The notes: generated by a model not told the origin, from the letters alone. Shown: positions 29,748 to 38,380, counted from the first letter of the stretch. The stretch is DNA of 64,000 nt from DZBG01 sp049241565 (GCA_049241565.1 JBMLQL010000018.1:1-64000), one strand, 5' to 3'. Numbers and translations are program-made.

Positions 29748-30628
29748 CTCCCTGGACACAAGCAGATAAAGATAACTGGTTCAGAGAACAAACCATTAAG
29801 CGCTCTTATCAGAATGAAGTCGTCACAAAAATTCAAAATCTCAAATCTGATTTCGATGTGATTCAATATGGAGCACTCTCTCTTAATCCAGAAAAGTATC
29901 CAGTCTTTCTTGTGAAGACAAAAACCTTTGATAAGAATAAGAAAACGATCCTTATTACGGGGGGAGTTCATGGCTACGAAACCAGTGGCGTCCATGGCGC
30001 TATTGCTTTTATGGAGAGAGAGGCCAAAAACTATCCCCAATTTAATATGTTGTGTACTCCTTGTATCAGCCCATGGGGTTATGAAACGATTAATCGTTGG
30101 AATAATCTGGCCATTGATCCTAATCGTTCATTTGTCTCTAATAGTCCTGCTGAAGAGTGTAGGTTATTTTTAGCAGCACTTGCTCCGTACACAGATAGTA
30201 TCTACGCTCACTTTGATTTGCATGAGACTACTGATACCGATAATACTGTTTTTAGAATCGCTAAAAATGCTCGTGATGGAAAAAACGAAGAGCTCACAGA
30301 AATCCCAGATGGATTTTACGGAGTAGGTGATTCAGAGAATCCTTGTCCTGAGTTTCAGAAGGCCATTATTGATTCAGTAAGAAAGCTCACTCATATTGCT
30401 CAACCTGATAGCGAAGGTCGAATCATTGGAGAGAAACTTGAGCAAGAGGGAGTGATTAATTACCCTCTTAAAAAGCTCTCACTTTGTGCAGGATTTTCAA
30501 ACGCTAAATATACAACGACGACAGAAGTTTACCCCGATAGTCCCAAAGTCACTGATGCCATTTGTGTAAATGCTCAGGTGGCCGCGATAAGAGGGGGATT
30601 AGATTATTTAAAGGCCACTATTTTTTAA
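29744..30628 (+). CDS. M14-family metallocarboxypeptidase / aspartoacylase-like protein
   Basis: The 294-residue protein has the M14 zinc ligands in GGVH76GYE79TSG and FDLH160ETTD, the substrate-binding DPNRSF, and a catalytic-type Glu in TTEVYP (E261). It belongs to the M14 group near succinylglutamate desuccinylases (AstE/aspartoacylase). It is cytoplasmic, with no signal peptide. Its start overlaps the stop of the DUF2817-oxygenase fusion (ATGA), so it is translated with it. Two zinc hydrolases plus one 2OG oxygenase in one operon suggest a short pathway acting on modified peptides or N-acyl amino acids. Confidence 0.85.
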   Translation: MTPWTQADKDNWFREQTIKRSYQNEVVTKIQNLKSDFDVIQYGALSLNPEKYPVFLVKTKTFDKNKKTILITGGVHGYETSGVHGAIAFMEREAKNYPQFNMLCTPCISPWGYETINRWNNLAIDPNRSFVSNSPAEECRLFLAALAPYTDSIYAHFDLHETTDTDNTVFRIAKNARDGKNEELTEIPDGFYGVGDSENPCPEFQKAIIDSVRKLTHIAQPDSEGRIIGEKLEQEGVINYPLKKLSLCAGFSNAKYTTTTEVYPDSPKVTDAICVNAQVAAIRGGLDYLKATIF

Positions 30629-30667
30629 ATACTTATCAAAAAATTCTAAAAAAATAAATTCATCTCC

Positions 30668-30697
30668 TTGACGATAAAAAATTTAAAACCATAAATT
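30668..30697 (+). promoter_or_regulatory. Putative promoter of the small-ORF operon
   Basis: TTGACG (30668-30673) is a good -35 box. TAAATT (30692-30697) at 18-bp spacing is an acceptable -10, and transcription would start about 15-20 nt before the strong ribosome site of the 48-codon gene. Confidence 0.5.
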
Positions 30698-30719
30698 TTA
30701 TTATCAAGGAGGTATACGT

Positions 30720-30866
30720 ATGGAGAAAAAAAGAAAAACGACAAAATTTCTCAAGAACAGACATTGGAAGTCTAAGTGTCTTCATCGTTTAAAAGGAAGA
30801 CCTATTGATGTTTGTCGAGATTACTTAAGAGGGGTCATTGACCCTAAAGTGATGTCACAAAGATAA
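30720..30866 (+). CDS. Basic 48-residue protein, unknown
   Basis: ATG 30720 is preceded by AAGGAGG at ideal distance. The 48 residues are strongly basic at the start (EKKRKTTKFLKNRHWKSKC) and contain two Cys and two His (KCLH...DVCRDY). This could be a small nucleic-acid- or ribosome-binding protein or a metal-binding peptide. No family recognised. It is followed after 12 bp by a second small gene with its own strong ribosome site. A TTGACG-type promoter lies upstream. Start signals this good make translation likely. Confidence 0.6.
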   Translation: MEKKRKTTKFLKNRHWKSKCLHRLKGRPIDVCRDYLRGVIDPKVMSQR

Positions 30867-30878
30867 GAGGAGGTGAGG

Positions 30879-30953
30879 ATGAATCAAATCTCTCTTTTCT
30901 TTATTTTTGCATTAATGATAGCCTTTATGGGTCTGACGCAATCACCATCTTAA
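30879..30953 (+). CDS. 24-residue single-helix membrane peptide
   Basis: AGGAGGTGAGG directly precedes ATG 30879. The 24-residue product has one hydrophobic helix (residues 4-20) and resembles small membrane peptides. It follows the basic 48-residue gene and its stop overlaps the end of the convergent DUF482 gene by 4 bp. A regulatory or toxin-like (type I) role is possible but unproved. Confidence 0.5.
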   Translation: MNQISLFFIFALMIAFMGLTQSPS

Positions 30954-31966
30954 GTCTTAAACGGCAACAACTTACTTAATTCATCCATGGCCTGAGCGAC
31001 CTGAGTGCGTTCGGCCTGGATATAATTGGCGATGGCCGTTCTAAAGCCAGGGTGATTAATCTGATGAGCACTCGTAGTGAGAACTGGTCTAAAACCTCGA
31101 GCGATTTTATGTTCGCCTTGAGCTCCGGCTTCAAAAACTTTTAGTCCTCTTTCAATACAAAAATCGATGCCCTGATAATAACAGAGTTCAAAATGTAAAT
31201 GAGGAATAAAGGTCTTTCCTCCCCAATAGCGTCCATAGATTTTTTCTTCATCATAATAAAAGAGAGCTCCAGCTGTGAGTTCATTCTCTTTTGTGGCCCG
31301 AACATAAAGGGTATTTTGAGGGAGACGTTCAAAGAGGAGTTTAAAAAAATCAGCAGTTAAATAAGGGATCGCTCGTTTTTCTTCTAAGGTCATTAGATAG
31401 AATTGATACATTTCCTGAGCGTGTACTGTCGTAAGATCCTTTCCTGTAAGTCGTTCTATCTTGAGTTCAGGATGAGACCTTTCTTGTCGAATATTTTTGG
31501 CCTTCTTTGATTTAAGTCTATTTAAAAAATCGTCAAAGCTTTTATAATTTTCATTGAAGAAATGATACTGAAAACTATCTCTGAGTAAGTAGCCATGACT
31601 TCCCAAAAAGAACTGCTCATCTTTCGTTGTGAAAAGAAAATGGCCTGAGCTGTGATTCCTAAGGGTCTCATCATGCTGCTTTAAAAGATCGCTCCATTGA
31701 GATTGATCTCCTAAAAAATGAGGAGCTGTGGCCGGAGTGAAGGGAGTCATGGAAGTAAGTTTGGGATAATAGGGAAGACCACTCTTAGCAAAGGCGTCGG
31801 CCCAGGACCAGTCAAAAATGTATTCACCGTAGCTATGGGTTTTACTAAAAGTGACAAGGGAGGCATTGGAAGTCTTAAATTCAATCTTACTCATGCCTCT
31901 GGTCTCGTTGATAGAGCCGCTGTCTTCAAGGACTTTCCAGAATAGAGGATGAGAGAGAATACTCAT
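30950..31966 (-). CDS. DUF482/FemAB-like GNAT-fold N-acyltransferase
   Basis: The 338-residue protein matches DUF482 (PF04339), a GNAT-like fold often labelled peptidoglycan-biosynthesis or N-acetyltransferase. Signature blocks are FDWSWADAFAKSGLPYYPKL, TPATAPHFL, LGSHGYLLRDSFQYHFFNENYKSFDDFL, KNIRQER and YFLHFELCYYQGIDFCIERGLKVFEAGAQGEHKIARGF (quoted in part). It is shorter than the typical ~380 residues. It has no signal peptide. The acyl donor and acceptor are unknown. Confidence 0.82.
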   Translation of the reverse strand: MSILSHPLFWKVLEDSGSINETRGMSKIEFKTSNASLVTFSKTHSYGEYIFDWSWADAFAKSGLPYYPKLTSMTPFTPATAPHFLGDQSQWSDLLKQHDETLRNHSSGHFLFTTKDEQFFLGSHGYLLRDSFQYHFFNENYKSFDDFLNRLKSKKAKNIRQERSHPELKIERLTGKDLTTVHAQEMYQFYLMTLEEKRAIPYLTADFFKLLFERLPQNTLYVRATKENELTAGALFYYDEEKIYGRYWGGKTFIPHLHFELCYYQGIDFCIERGLKVFEAGAQGEHKIARGFRPVLTTSAHQINHPGFRTAIANYIQAERTQVAQAMDELSKLLPFKT

Positions 31967-32028
31967 GGAGCGAGTCTAGCATAATTATTAGGGTATTAAT
32001 AAAAAAATATGGGTTGTATAATATGTAT

Positions 32029-32280
32029 ATGAGAGAACTTAAAGCCACAAAAATTGAAGGGAAGGTTTATTTATTTCCAGTGCCAGTACTAAAGGAGAGG
32101 AAGTACCTTATTTTTTGCTCTAATGAATCGGAAGCTGAGAAAATAGCCAAGGCCGTGAGAGAAAGGAAAATAACTCACCCTGATTTAATTAGTGAGTATT
32201 TTGTTTTCCTTACTTATCATACTGATCAGCAGACAAAGGTTTTTGTTCCAAGTCCTGAGACGATGTCTCTTCTTACTTAA
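32029..32280 (+). CDS. Small protein, unknown, apparently leaderless
   Basis: The 83-residue protein (RELKATKIEGKVYLFPVPV...) is charged, soluble-looking and has no recognised domain. An extended -10 box TGTATAAT (32015-32022) ends 6 nt before ATG 32029, and there is no ribosome site, so the mRNA probably begins at the ATG. ATG 32023 and TTG 32014 are in frame but lie within the promoter. The stop overlaps the end of the convergent thioredoxin-like gene by 8 bp. Confidence 0.55.
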   Translation: MRELKATKIEGKVYLFPVPVLKERKYLIFCSNESEAEKIAKAVRERKITHPDLISEYFVFLTYHTDQQTKVFVPSPETMSLLT

Positions 32281-32782
32281 GAAATAATTCCGCCCTCCAA
32301 ATACCAATAAGACTCATCCCTGAACTCATATTTGTAATTTCGCCGCGATCGATAAAAAGGGTGGTCGGTGTGACTTCAATATTTAAAGCGTGAACAACTT
32401 TAGGCGCATGGACGAAGGTAAAATCATAAGGTTCTTTGGCCAAAAACTTCTTGATGGTCACCTGATCTTCAAAGGGATCGATGGCAATGATCTGTGATGA
32501 TTTGATTTTCCCTTCTTTTACTGAAGTTTGAAGCCTGCCCATTTCCACTTTACATGGACCACACCAAGTGGCCCAGAAGATAGTGATGATTTTGGCATCA
32601 AGCGGTGGAAATTGGATTTCTGTCAGTCCATCCGGTGAAAAGATGACTTCTTGAAGTTGGGGATTGAGTTTCACACCTTCGTTTTGAAAATTCTTCATTA
32701 AGAGGGGGGCTTGTCTCCAGATGAAAAGAAGAAGAATCACCAGAGTGATAAGATTACTTTTTTTAGTGAAAAATTTTTTCAT
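32273..32782 (-). CDS. TlpA-like membrane-anchored thioredoxin
   Basis: The 169-residue protein has an N-terminal membrane anchor (residues about 11-28) followed by a thioredoxin fold with FWATWC74GPC77K and the cis-Pro loop VTPTTLFID. It should act in the periplasm as a disulfide reductase, like TlpA/ResA/CcmG proteins. No cytochrome-c genes are near, so the target is unknown. It converges with a small unknown gene and is divergent from an exported serine protease. Confidence 0.85.
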   Translation of the reverse strand: MKKFFTKKSNLITLVILLLFIWRQAPLLMKNFQNEGVKLNPQLQEVIFSPDGLTEIQFPPLDAKIITIFWATWCGPCKVEMGRLQTSVKEGKIKSSQIIAIDPFEDQVTIKKFLAKEPYDFTFVHAPKVVHALNIEVTPTTLFIDRGEITNMSSGMSLIGIWRAELFLK

Positions 32783-32949
32783 TCAATTTTGCCTGTCGTT
32801 AAGGGCGTTTGGATTTCTCTTATTATATTGCAGCAGGCAAACTAAATGTAAGAATAAATAAGGCTGAAGAAAATAAAAATGTGATTGCCAAATGGAAGGG
32901 ACAAATTATAGAAATAGATGCAACTCAGTCGCATTTAGCTGGAGGTCCT

Positions 32950-33810
32950 ATGAAATTTGCTTTCTTATTTTTATTACTGACTACTCAATCACTTGCTTTT
33001 GCTTTCCCTAAAGCTCCAGTGGATGATTTGAATTTCAGGCCAGGAGTTTATCTCAAGAATCAGCCCTCTCATCAGTATGATTTCGAAGGGATTGTAAAAT
33101 TATCAAACTGTTCTGGTGCCCTTGTTCAATTCGAAGGACAGCCGGATAGCGATAAGGCCCTTGTAATGACGAATGGACATTGCGTTCCTGCAGGTCCTTT
33201 TGGTGGGTTTCTAAAACCTGGGCAAGTGATAGTGAATAAGAATGATGGACGTGAGTTTAAACTTTTTAAAGATCTTAAAACACTTTTTCCTATTAAGGCG
33301 ACTAAGCTTGTTTATGCAACGATGACTAATACTGATGTTGCTTTTTATGAGCTTAACGAGTCTTACAATCAAATTCATTCTCGCACAGGAGTTGAGCCTT
33401 TGACTCTTGCTTCTACTCATCCTGTAGAGGGAGTTGATATTCAAATCATCTCTGGTTACTGGGAGAGAGGGTATTCATGTGCTGTAGATGGATTTGTGGC
33501 CAAACTTAAAGAAGCAGATTGGCTTTTCACAAACTCAATCCGTTACACTGATGGTTGCGATACCATTGGAGGGACATCGGGGTCTCCACTTATCGAAGCA
33601 GGGACAAAGAATGTTATTGGGATTAATAATACCTCTAATGAATCAGGCCAAAAATGTACAATGAACAATCCATGTGAAGTCCAAGAAAATGGTGAAATCT
33701 ATGTTCGTAAGGGCAACAGATATGGCCAGCAAACATTTCTTGCTTACTCTTGTTTAACTAAGAATTTTAAAATTGATCTCAGTATAGCAGGTTGTAAATT
33801 GCCAAAATAG
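32950..33810 (+). CDS. Exported trypsin-like serine protease
   Basis: The 286-residue protein starts at ATG 32950 with GGAGGT right before it. It has a signal peptide (about 1-18: KFAFLFLLLTTQSLAFA). The catalytic triad is H77 (VMTNGHC), D129 (TNTDVAFYEL) and S210 (GGTSGSPL). The Cys around H77 and S210 form the expected disulfides. It is a chymotrypsin-fold protease, secreted or periplasmic. A predatory or scavenging role is a guess. A strong hairpin (33866-33903) ends the unit. Confidence 0.88.
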   Translation: MKFAFLFLLLTTQSLAFAFPKAPVDDLNFRPGVYLKNQPSHQYDFEGIVKLSNCSGALVQFEGQPDSDKALVMTNGHCVPAGPFGGFLKPGQVIVNKNDGREFKLFKDLKTLFPIKATKLVYATMTNTDVAFYELNESYNQIHSRTGVEPLTLASTHPVEGVDIQIISGYWERGYSCAVDGFVAKLKEADWLFTNSIRYTDGCDTIGGTSGSPLIEAGTKNVIGINNTSNESGQKCTMNNPCEVQENGEIYVRKGNRYGQQTFLAYSCLTKNFKIDLSIAGCKLPK

Positions 33811-33865
33811 AAATCGTGAGAAATAAGTTGTTAAGCGAGTCCTCAGAACTTATTTCTTAGGTTAT

Positions 33866-33903
33866 GAGGGGTGATTCTTCTCCTTTGCTATCACCCCTCT
33901 TTA
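33866..33903 (+). terminator. Terminator after the serine protease gene
   Basis: GAGGGGTGAT (33866-33875) and ATCACCCCTC (33890-33899) pair perfectly over 10 bp. A 14-nt loop separates them, and TTT follows. Confidence 0.65.
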
Positions 33904-33956
33904 GCCAAATCATCTAATATATAAAAATATTCATCCTTTATTTTAGGGGCCCTCTT

Positions 33957-35180
33957 ATGGATTCAAGACTTCCTGTCACTGTTTTATCTGGTTTTCTCGG
34001 AGCAGGTAAAACAACATTGCTTAATCATATTCTTCTGAACCGAGAAAATAAAAAAGTGGCCCTGATTGTGAATGATATGTCTGAGATCAATCTTGATGGG
34101 GAGCTTGCCCAAAAGAATGGAGTAAGTCTCTCGCGGACGGAAGAGAAATTAGTTGAGATGAGTAATGGTTGCATCTGTTGTACTTTGCGAGAAGATCTCC
34201 TCGTTGAAGTAAAGCGTCTCGCAAGTGAAAATAAGTATGACTATCTTGTCATTGAGTCAACTGGGATTTCAGAGCCAATGCCTGTGGCGGAGACGTTTAC
34301 ATTTGAAGATGAGAACGGCGAGTCTTTATCTCAGTTTGCAAGACTTGATACGATGGTCACAGTGGTCGATGCTAAGGCCTTCTTGAAAGACTGGGAGTCG
34401 GGCCAGTCATTAAAAGATAGAAGTTTAGAACTAGGAGCCGAAGATCATCGCTCAATTGTGAGTCTTCTTACTCAACAAGTCGAGTTTGCTGATATCCTGA
34501 TTGTTAATAAGACGGATCTTATGAGTTCAGCTGAACTCACCAAGTTAGAGGGAATCCTTCGCTATCTTAACACTACCGCATTGATCGAATTTTCAGAGAG
34601 AGGAAAGGTTAATCTTGATAAGGTTCTTGATACTAAATTATTTGATTTTGAAAAAGCAGAGGATGCCCCAGGGTGGCAGGCAGTACTTCGTGGTGAAGAA
34701 ATTTCAGAGAAAGATGAGTATGGGATCTCGAGTTTTACTTTTGAAGATAAAAGACCGTTTCACCATATTAGGTTGTGGAATTTTTTAACAACAGAATTTA
34801 AGGGCCTCTACCGCGCCAAAGGAATGTTTTGGATTGTCACTCAGCCCGATTTTATTGCTGAACTTGCCATTGCAGGAACTGAGCGAGTGGTTGACCCTGT
34901 GGGCTTTTGGCTTATTGGCTCAGAAAAAAAATTGTGGCCTAAAGACCCTGTTATTTTAAAAGAAATTGAGGACTCTTGGCATCCAGTTTGGGGCGATAGG
35001 CATCAGAGAATGGTTTTTATTGGTGATAAAGCGAGTCTTCCCCAAATCAAAGAAGAACTCACAAAATGTTTAATGACTGATGATGAGCTTGAGAAAAGTC
35101 TGGCTTCAGTTATTGGAATCCCTGACCCTTTTGGGAATTGGTATGAGAGAGTTCAAAAACCGGTTGAGGCTGAGGTCTAG
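33957..35180 (+). CDS. CobW/COG0523-family GTPase, putative metal chaperone
   Basis: The 407-residue protein has a Walker A GFLGAGKTT (12-20), the metal-binding GC72IC74C75T motif, the ESTGISEP switch and NKTDL for guanine. The C-terminal CobW_C domain is at about 250-380. Such proteins deliver zinc or another metal under starvation (ZigA/ZNG1-like). It is followed immediately by a DUF1826 gene, a pairing I recall from zinc-limitation regulons. An A/T-rich stretch 20-40 bp upstream may include a Zur-like site, but no match was clear. AGGGG precedes the ATG. Confidence 0.88.
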   Translation: MDSRLPVTVLSGFLGAGKTTLLNHILLNRENKKVALIVNDMSEINLDGELAQKNGVSLSRTEEKLVEMSNGCICCTLREDLLVEVKRLASENKYDYLVIESTGISEPMPVAETFTFEDENGESLSQFARLDTMVTVVDAKAFLKDWESGQSLKDRSLELGAEDHRSIVSLLTQQVEFADILIVNKTDLMSSAELTKLEGILRYLNTTALIEFSERGKVNLDKVLDTKLFDFEKAEDAPGWQAVLRGEEISEKDEYGISSFTFEDKRPFHHIRLWNFLTTEFKGLYRAKGMFWIVTQPDFIAELAIAGTERVVDPVGFWLIGSEKKLWPKDPVILKEIEDSWHPVWGDRHQRMVFIGDKASLPQIKEELTKCLMTDDELEKSLASVIGIPDPFGNWYERVQKPVEAEV

Positions 35181-35181
35181 A

Positions 35182-35838
35182 ATGATGCAGTTATCTTCTT
35201 CTCATCTCCAAGGGGCTTGTATCGAAGATAAGAAATCTGTTCTATCAAAAGTTTTATCGCCAGATAAAAATTTTGTATTATGGAGAAGAGAGCTCGGCTC
35301 CTTCCTCGATTCCTGGGCCCAGTCAATAAAGTGGGAAAAAGTTCTTCCTTTAGAGGCGGAGCTTGGACTTAATGATCTTGAAGGTTTTGAGTCTGATCTT
35401 TATAAAGAAATTTCTTCTTGGCGGCCTCGAGAAAATGATATGAATCAATGGGTCGCAAGCGATATTAGATTAATTATTGAAGAGTTTATTAATCAGACTA
35501 AGGCCCAAGAAGTTTTTGTAAAAATCTTTCAAGTAGAAGATGATATGTGCCGCTATTTTCATATCGACAATAATCTTCTGCGTCTTCTCTGCACTTATAT
35601 CGGCCCTGGAACTATTTGGTTACCTAACCCAAATGCAGACAGAGAATTTTTAGGTAGTGGGCTGAATGAGAAAATAGTGATCGACCCAAATTTGACAGTT
35701 CAAATAGAAAAGCTTGATATCGCTCTCCTTAAAGGAGGGAGATGGCCCCAGAATCTGTGTGGAGGAGCAATCCACCGCTCTCCTACAATGCGACCAGAAG
35801 AAAAGAGACTCATTTTAAAGGTTGATTTTATTAGATAG
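35182..35838 (+). CDS. DUF1826 protein
   Basis: The 218-residue protein fits DUF1826: CRYFHIDNNLLRLLCTYIGPGTIWLPN, then KGGRW and GGAIHRSPTMRPEEKRLILKVDF. The conserved H, D and C residues resemble an iron/2OG or metal-binding fold. The start is at ATG 35182, one base after the CobW stop. An upstream reading to 35080 overlaps CobW and is ignored. Together with CobW it is likely part of the zinc-stress response, by analogy only. Confidence 0.82.
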   Translation: MMQLSSSHLQGACIEDKKSVLSKVLSPDKNFVLWRRELGSFLDSWAQSIKWEKVLPLEAELGLNDLEGFESDLYKEISSWRPRENDMNQWVASDIRLIIEEFINQTKAQEVFVKIFQVEDDMCRYFHIDNNLLRLLCTYIGPGTIWLPNPNADREFLGSGLNEKIVIDPNLTVQIEKLDIALLKGGRWPQNLCGGAIHRSPTMRPEEKRLILKVDFIR

Positions 35839-35888
35839 CGACTTCTTTTTTAAAAAAAAATGAGGCGGTGCATAGAACGAGTAATTTC

Positions 35889-35917
35889 TTGGCCAGTTAC
35901 ACTCAAATAGTTACAAT
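35889..35917 (+). promoter_or_regulatory. Promoter of metG, leaderless arrangement
   Basis: TTGGCC (35889-35894), a 17-bp spacer and TACAAT (35912-35917) lie so that transcription would begin at about the ATG at 35925. No Shine-Dalgarno is present. Confidence 0.5.
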
Positions 35918-35924
35918 ACTCTCT

Positions 35925-37835
35925 ATGAACAAACCTCAATTTACACCTCCGCAAAATATTAAAGAAGTCCTGAGCCGTCTGACTCGCCCAAAAACGGCGA
36001 TCGTCACAGGAGGGATGCCTTACGCTAATGGACCACTTCACCTTGGACACTTAGCTGGTGCGATGGTTCCACCTGATATCATGGCCCGTTATATGCGCAT
36101 GCTCATTGGAAAAGAGAATGTTCTTTTTGTTTCAGGTAATGATGATCATGGGTCAACTTCTGAGGTCGCCGCCTTCAAAGCAAGTAAACCCATTCGTCAG
36201 TTTATTGATGAGATTCATAATAAGCAAGTCGCCACAACAAACCGTTATGGCATCTCTTATGATATTTTTTCAGGAACATCTCGCCTAGATTGTTTTGAAA
36301 CGCATAAAGGATACTGTCAGGACTTCATGATTAAACTCTGGAAGAATGGCATGCTGGAGAAAAAAATAACTAAGCAGTGGTATGATCCAAAGATTAACCG
36401 CTTTCTCCAAGATCGTAATGTGACGGGAAAATGCCCGAATCCAAATTGTACAAATGAGCAGGCCTATTCAGATACATGTGAGGTTTGTGGGACTGAATAC
36501 AATCCCTCTGAACTCATTAATCCAAAGTCATCTCTCTCTGATGCCACTCCTGAGTTAAGAGACACCGCCCATCTGTGGCTTGATATGACAAAGAAGCAGG
36601 ATGAACTTTTAGATTGGCTTAAAACAAAACAGAATAAGTGGCGTAAAGCAGTGACCAATCAAGTAATGGATACTGTTTTACCAGGACTGATGTTTTCAAA
36701 TACGCATGAACCAAAATATAAAGAAATGAAAGAAACACTTCCCAAGCATAAATCAAAATATGCTCCAGGGAAAAAAGTGGTGATGCAATTTGAATCGAAA
36801 GCTGATTATGAAACGACTTTTAAGAATCTCAAAAATTTAGGCTTTGATGTTGAAGCTCTCGATGGCTGGGCCCATAGGTCAATTACTCGTGATGTGACTT
36901 GGGGTATTCCCGTTCCTGCGGAAATTGATTCTGAAATGACTGGGAAGACACTCTACGTGTGGCCAGATTCATTGATTGCTCCTATTTCATTCACCAAAGT
37001 GGCGCTGGATAAACAAGGTCGTGGAAAAGAACTGGAGAAGTTCTGGAAAGATCCTGAAGCTCGTATTTTCCAATTCCTTGGACAAGATAATGTCTACTTC
37101 TATGTTCTCATGCAGGGAGCGATGTGGCTTGGTGTGAATGATCATTACACAATGACTGATGTTTTCTCTGTTTTCCACTTGATGGTTGATGGTGAGAAGA
37201 TGAGTAAGTCTAGAGGAAATTTTTATTCAGGTGATCAGCTCACTGAAGAAATGGGTTACGATCCAGATCAAGTTCGCTACTTCTTATCAACTTTAGGGAT
37301 TTCCGAGAAACCATCGAATTTTGATTTTAATACATTTAAAGAGAGAAATAAATTTCTTGCAGGCCCAATGAATGCCTCAATTGAAAAACCTATTTCAGCT
37401 GTTCATTCAAAGTTTGATGGAAAAGTTCCTGAAGGGAATCTCCTTGAAAAAGTTGAAAAAGAGACAATGAAGATTGTTCAGATGTATGTGAAGAATATGG
37501 AGAAGGCTGAGTATCTGACTCTTCTTGGACAAATTGAAAACTATGCTCGTCTGATTAACGGACTTTTTGTTCAATATAAACCTCATGATGATCGTGCTGA
37601 AATCCAAGGCCGCAAAGATGCGCTTTATAGCTGCTTCTATATTTTAAAAAATCTCATGATTATGCTTCATCCTTTCGTCCCACAAACGATGGAGAGAGTG
37701 AGACAGTCACTTAATCTTCCAGAGTCTGTTTTTTCTATTGATGAGCTTGGAACTGCTATTCCTGCAGGCCATGCTATCGGTGAGAAGAAGCAGTACTTTG
37801 CCGCGGTTGAGGGTGTGAGTTCGGAAGCGGAATAG
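35925..37835 (+). CDS. metG: Methionyl-tRNA synthetase
   Basis: The 636-residue class I synthetase has PYANGPLHLGHLAG (HLGH at 39-42), SGNDDHGS and a zinc-ribbon insert with CPNPNC and CEVCG. The KMSKS loop is at 425-429, followed by the anticodon-binding helical domain. It charges initiator and elongator tRNA-Met. There is no C-terminal tRNA-binding (Trbp111-like) extension, unlike E. coli MetRS (677 residues). Start at ATG 35925 fits homologs; ATG codons further upstream add non-homologous sequence. A well-spaced promoter puts the transcription start at the ATG itself. Confidence 0.95.
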   Translation: MNKPQFTPPQNIKEVLSRLTRPKTAIVTGGMPYANGPLHLGHLAGAMVPPDIMARYMRMLIGKENVLFVSGNDDHGSTSEVAAFKASKPIRQFIDEIHNKQVATTNRYGISYDIFSGTSRLDCFETHKGYCQDFMIKLWKNGMLEKKITKQWYDPKINRFLQDRNVTGKCPNPNCTNEQAYSDTCEVCGTEYNPSELINPKSSLSDATPELRDTAHLWLDMTKKQDELLDWLKTKQNKWRKAVTNQVMDTVLPGLMFSNTHEPKYKEMKETLPKHKSKYAPGKKVVMQFESKADYETTFKNLKNLGFDVEALDGWAHRSITRDVTWGIPVPAEIDSEMTGKTLYVWPDSLIAPISFTKVALDKQGRGKELEKFWKDPEARIFQFLGQDNVYFYVLMQGAMWLGVNDHYTMTDVFSVFHLMVDGEKMSKSRGNFYSGDQLTEEMGYDPDQVRYFLSTLGISEKPSNFDFNTFKERNKFLAGPMNASIEKPISAVHSKFDGKVPEGNLLEKVEKETMKIVQMYVKNMEKAEYLTLLGQIENYARLINGLFVQYKPHDDRAEIQGRKDALYSCFYILKNLMIMLHPFVPQTMERVRQSLNLPESVFSIDELGTAIPAGHAIGEKKQYFAAVEGVSSEAE

Positions 37836-37837
37836 TC

Positions 37838-38263
37838 CTAGGTCAGCACCGGCGCATACCACCGCTTGATCACATCTTCTCCGAGAACATCATAGGTATA
37901 ACCAAGAAATCTCTCGAGATTTGTCTCGAAGCGGGCCGTGTCTGCTGCTGTTGGTTCAGGATCAACTAGATCGGGAAGATGATGAAGAAACTGACCGAAG
38001 TATTTGTGGCAAAAATCTGAATAGTCTTGAGTGTAGAGAAGAAAGATATGCCACATCTGATCGATGCCCTTCATTTCCTCATCCATAATATAAATGAAAT
38101 CAAAATCTGGATTTTGTGGATTATTCTTTTTGTCTTCCTCATGACGTTTTGAGGCCCAGAAAAAACGCATGAGATCCTCAAATATCAAATCAGAATGAGT
38201 CGCCATCTCAGGATGTTCTTTACAGAAACGTCGAATGACCTGAGGATGGCGAAACTTAGTCAT
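37838..38263 (-). CDS. Glycine-rich-domain-like (GRDP-type) unknown protein
   Basis: The 141-residue protein contains MDEEMKGIDQMWHIFLLYTQDYSDFCHKYFG. This resembles the (V)D-x-x-W-H-x-F-(I)L-x-T-x-x-Y-x-x-F-C motif of the glycine-rich domain-containing protein family (DUF1399 in plants). The rest is helical and acidic. No function is known to me. ATG 38263 is used; TTG 38287 is in frame and would add eight residues. It ends 2 bp from the convergent metG stop. Confidence 0.6.
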   Translation of the reverse strand: MTKFRHPQVIRRFCKEHPEMATHSDLIFEDLMRFFWASKRHEEDKKNNPQNPDFDFIYIMDEEMKGIDQMWHIFLLYTQDYSDFCHKYFGQFLHHLPDLVDPEPTAADTARFETNLERFLGYTYDVLGEDVIKRWYAPVLT

Positions 38264-38290
38264 TTCTTCAAGTGAACTCTGGCCCAAGGA

Positions 38291-38380
38291 TTACCCCATC
38301 ACCATACAACACTTCGGACGGTAAGTTCCGTTAGTTGTTTTCACATCAAGAATCTTTTTAATTAGTTCTTCCTTACTCAT
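38291..38380 (-). CDS. 29-residue small protein with a C-terminal CC motif
   Basis: ATG 38380 has GGAG 8 nt upstream and encodes SKEELIKKILDVKTTNGTYRPKCCMVMG (the first Met omitted). It is amphipathic at the start and ends with a Cys pair. It precedes the GRDP-like gene by about 27 bp. A short but plausible gene; it may be coexpressed with its neighbour. Confidence 0.45.
   Translation of the reverse strand: MSKEELIKKILDVKTTNGTYRPKCCMVMG

Noticed and set aside
29413..29796. A 127-codon antisense frame across the oxygenase/M14 junction
   Set aside because: It lies opposite conserved oxygenase motifs and shows no ribosome site or domain.
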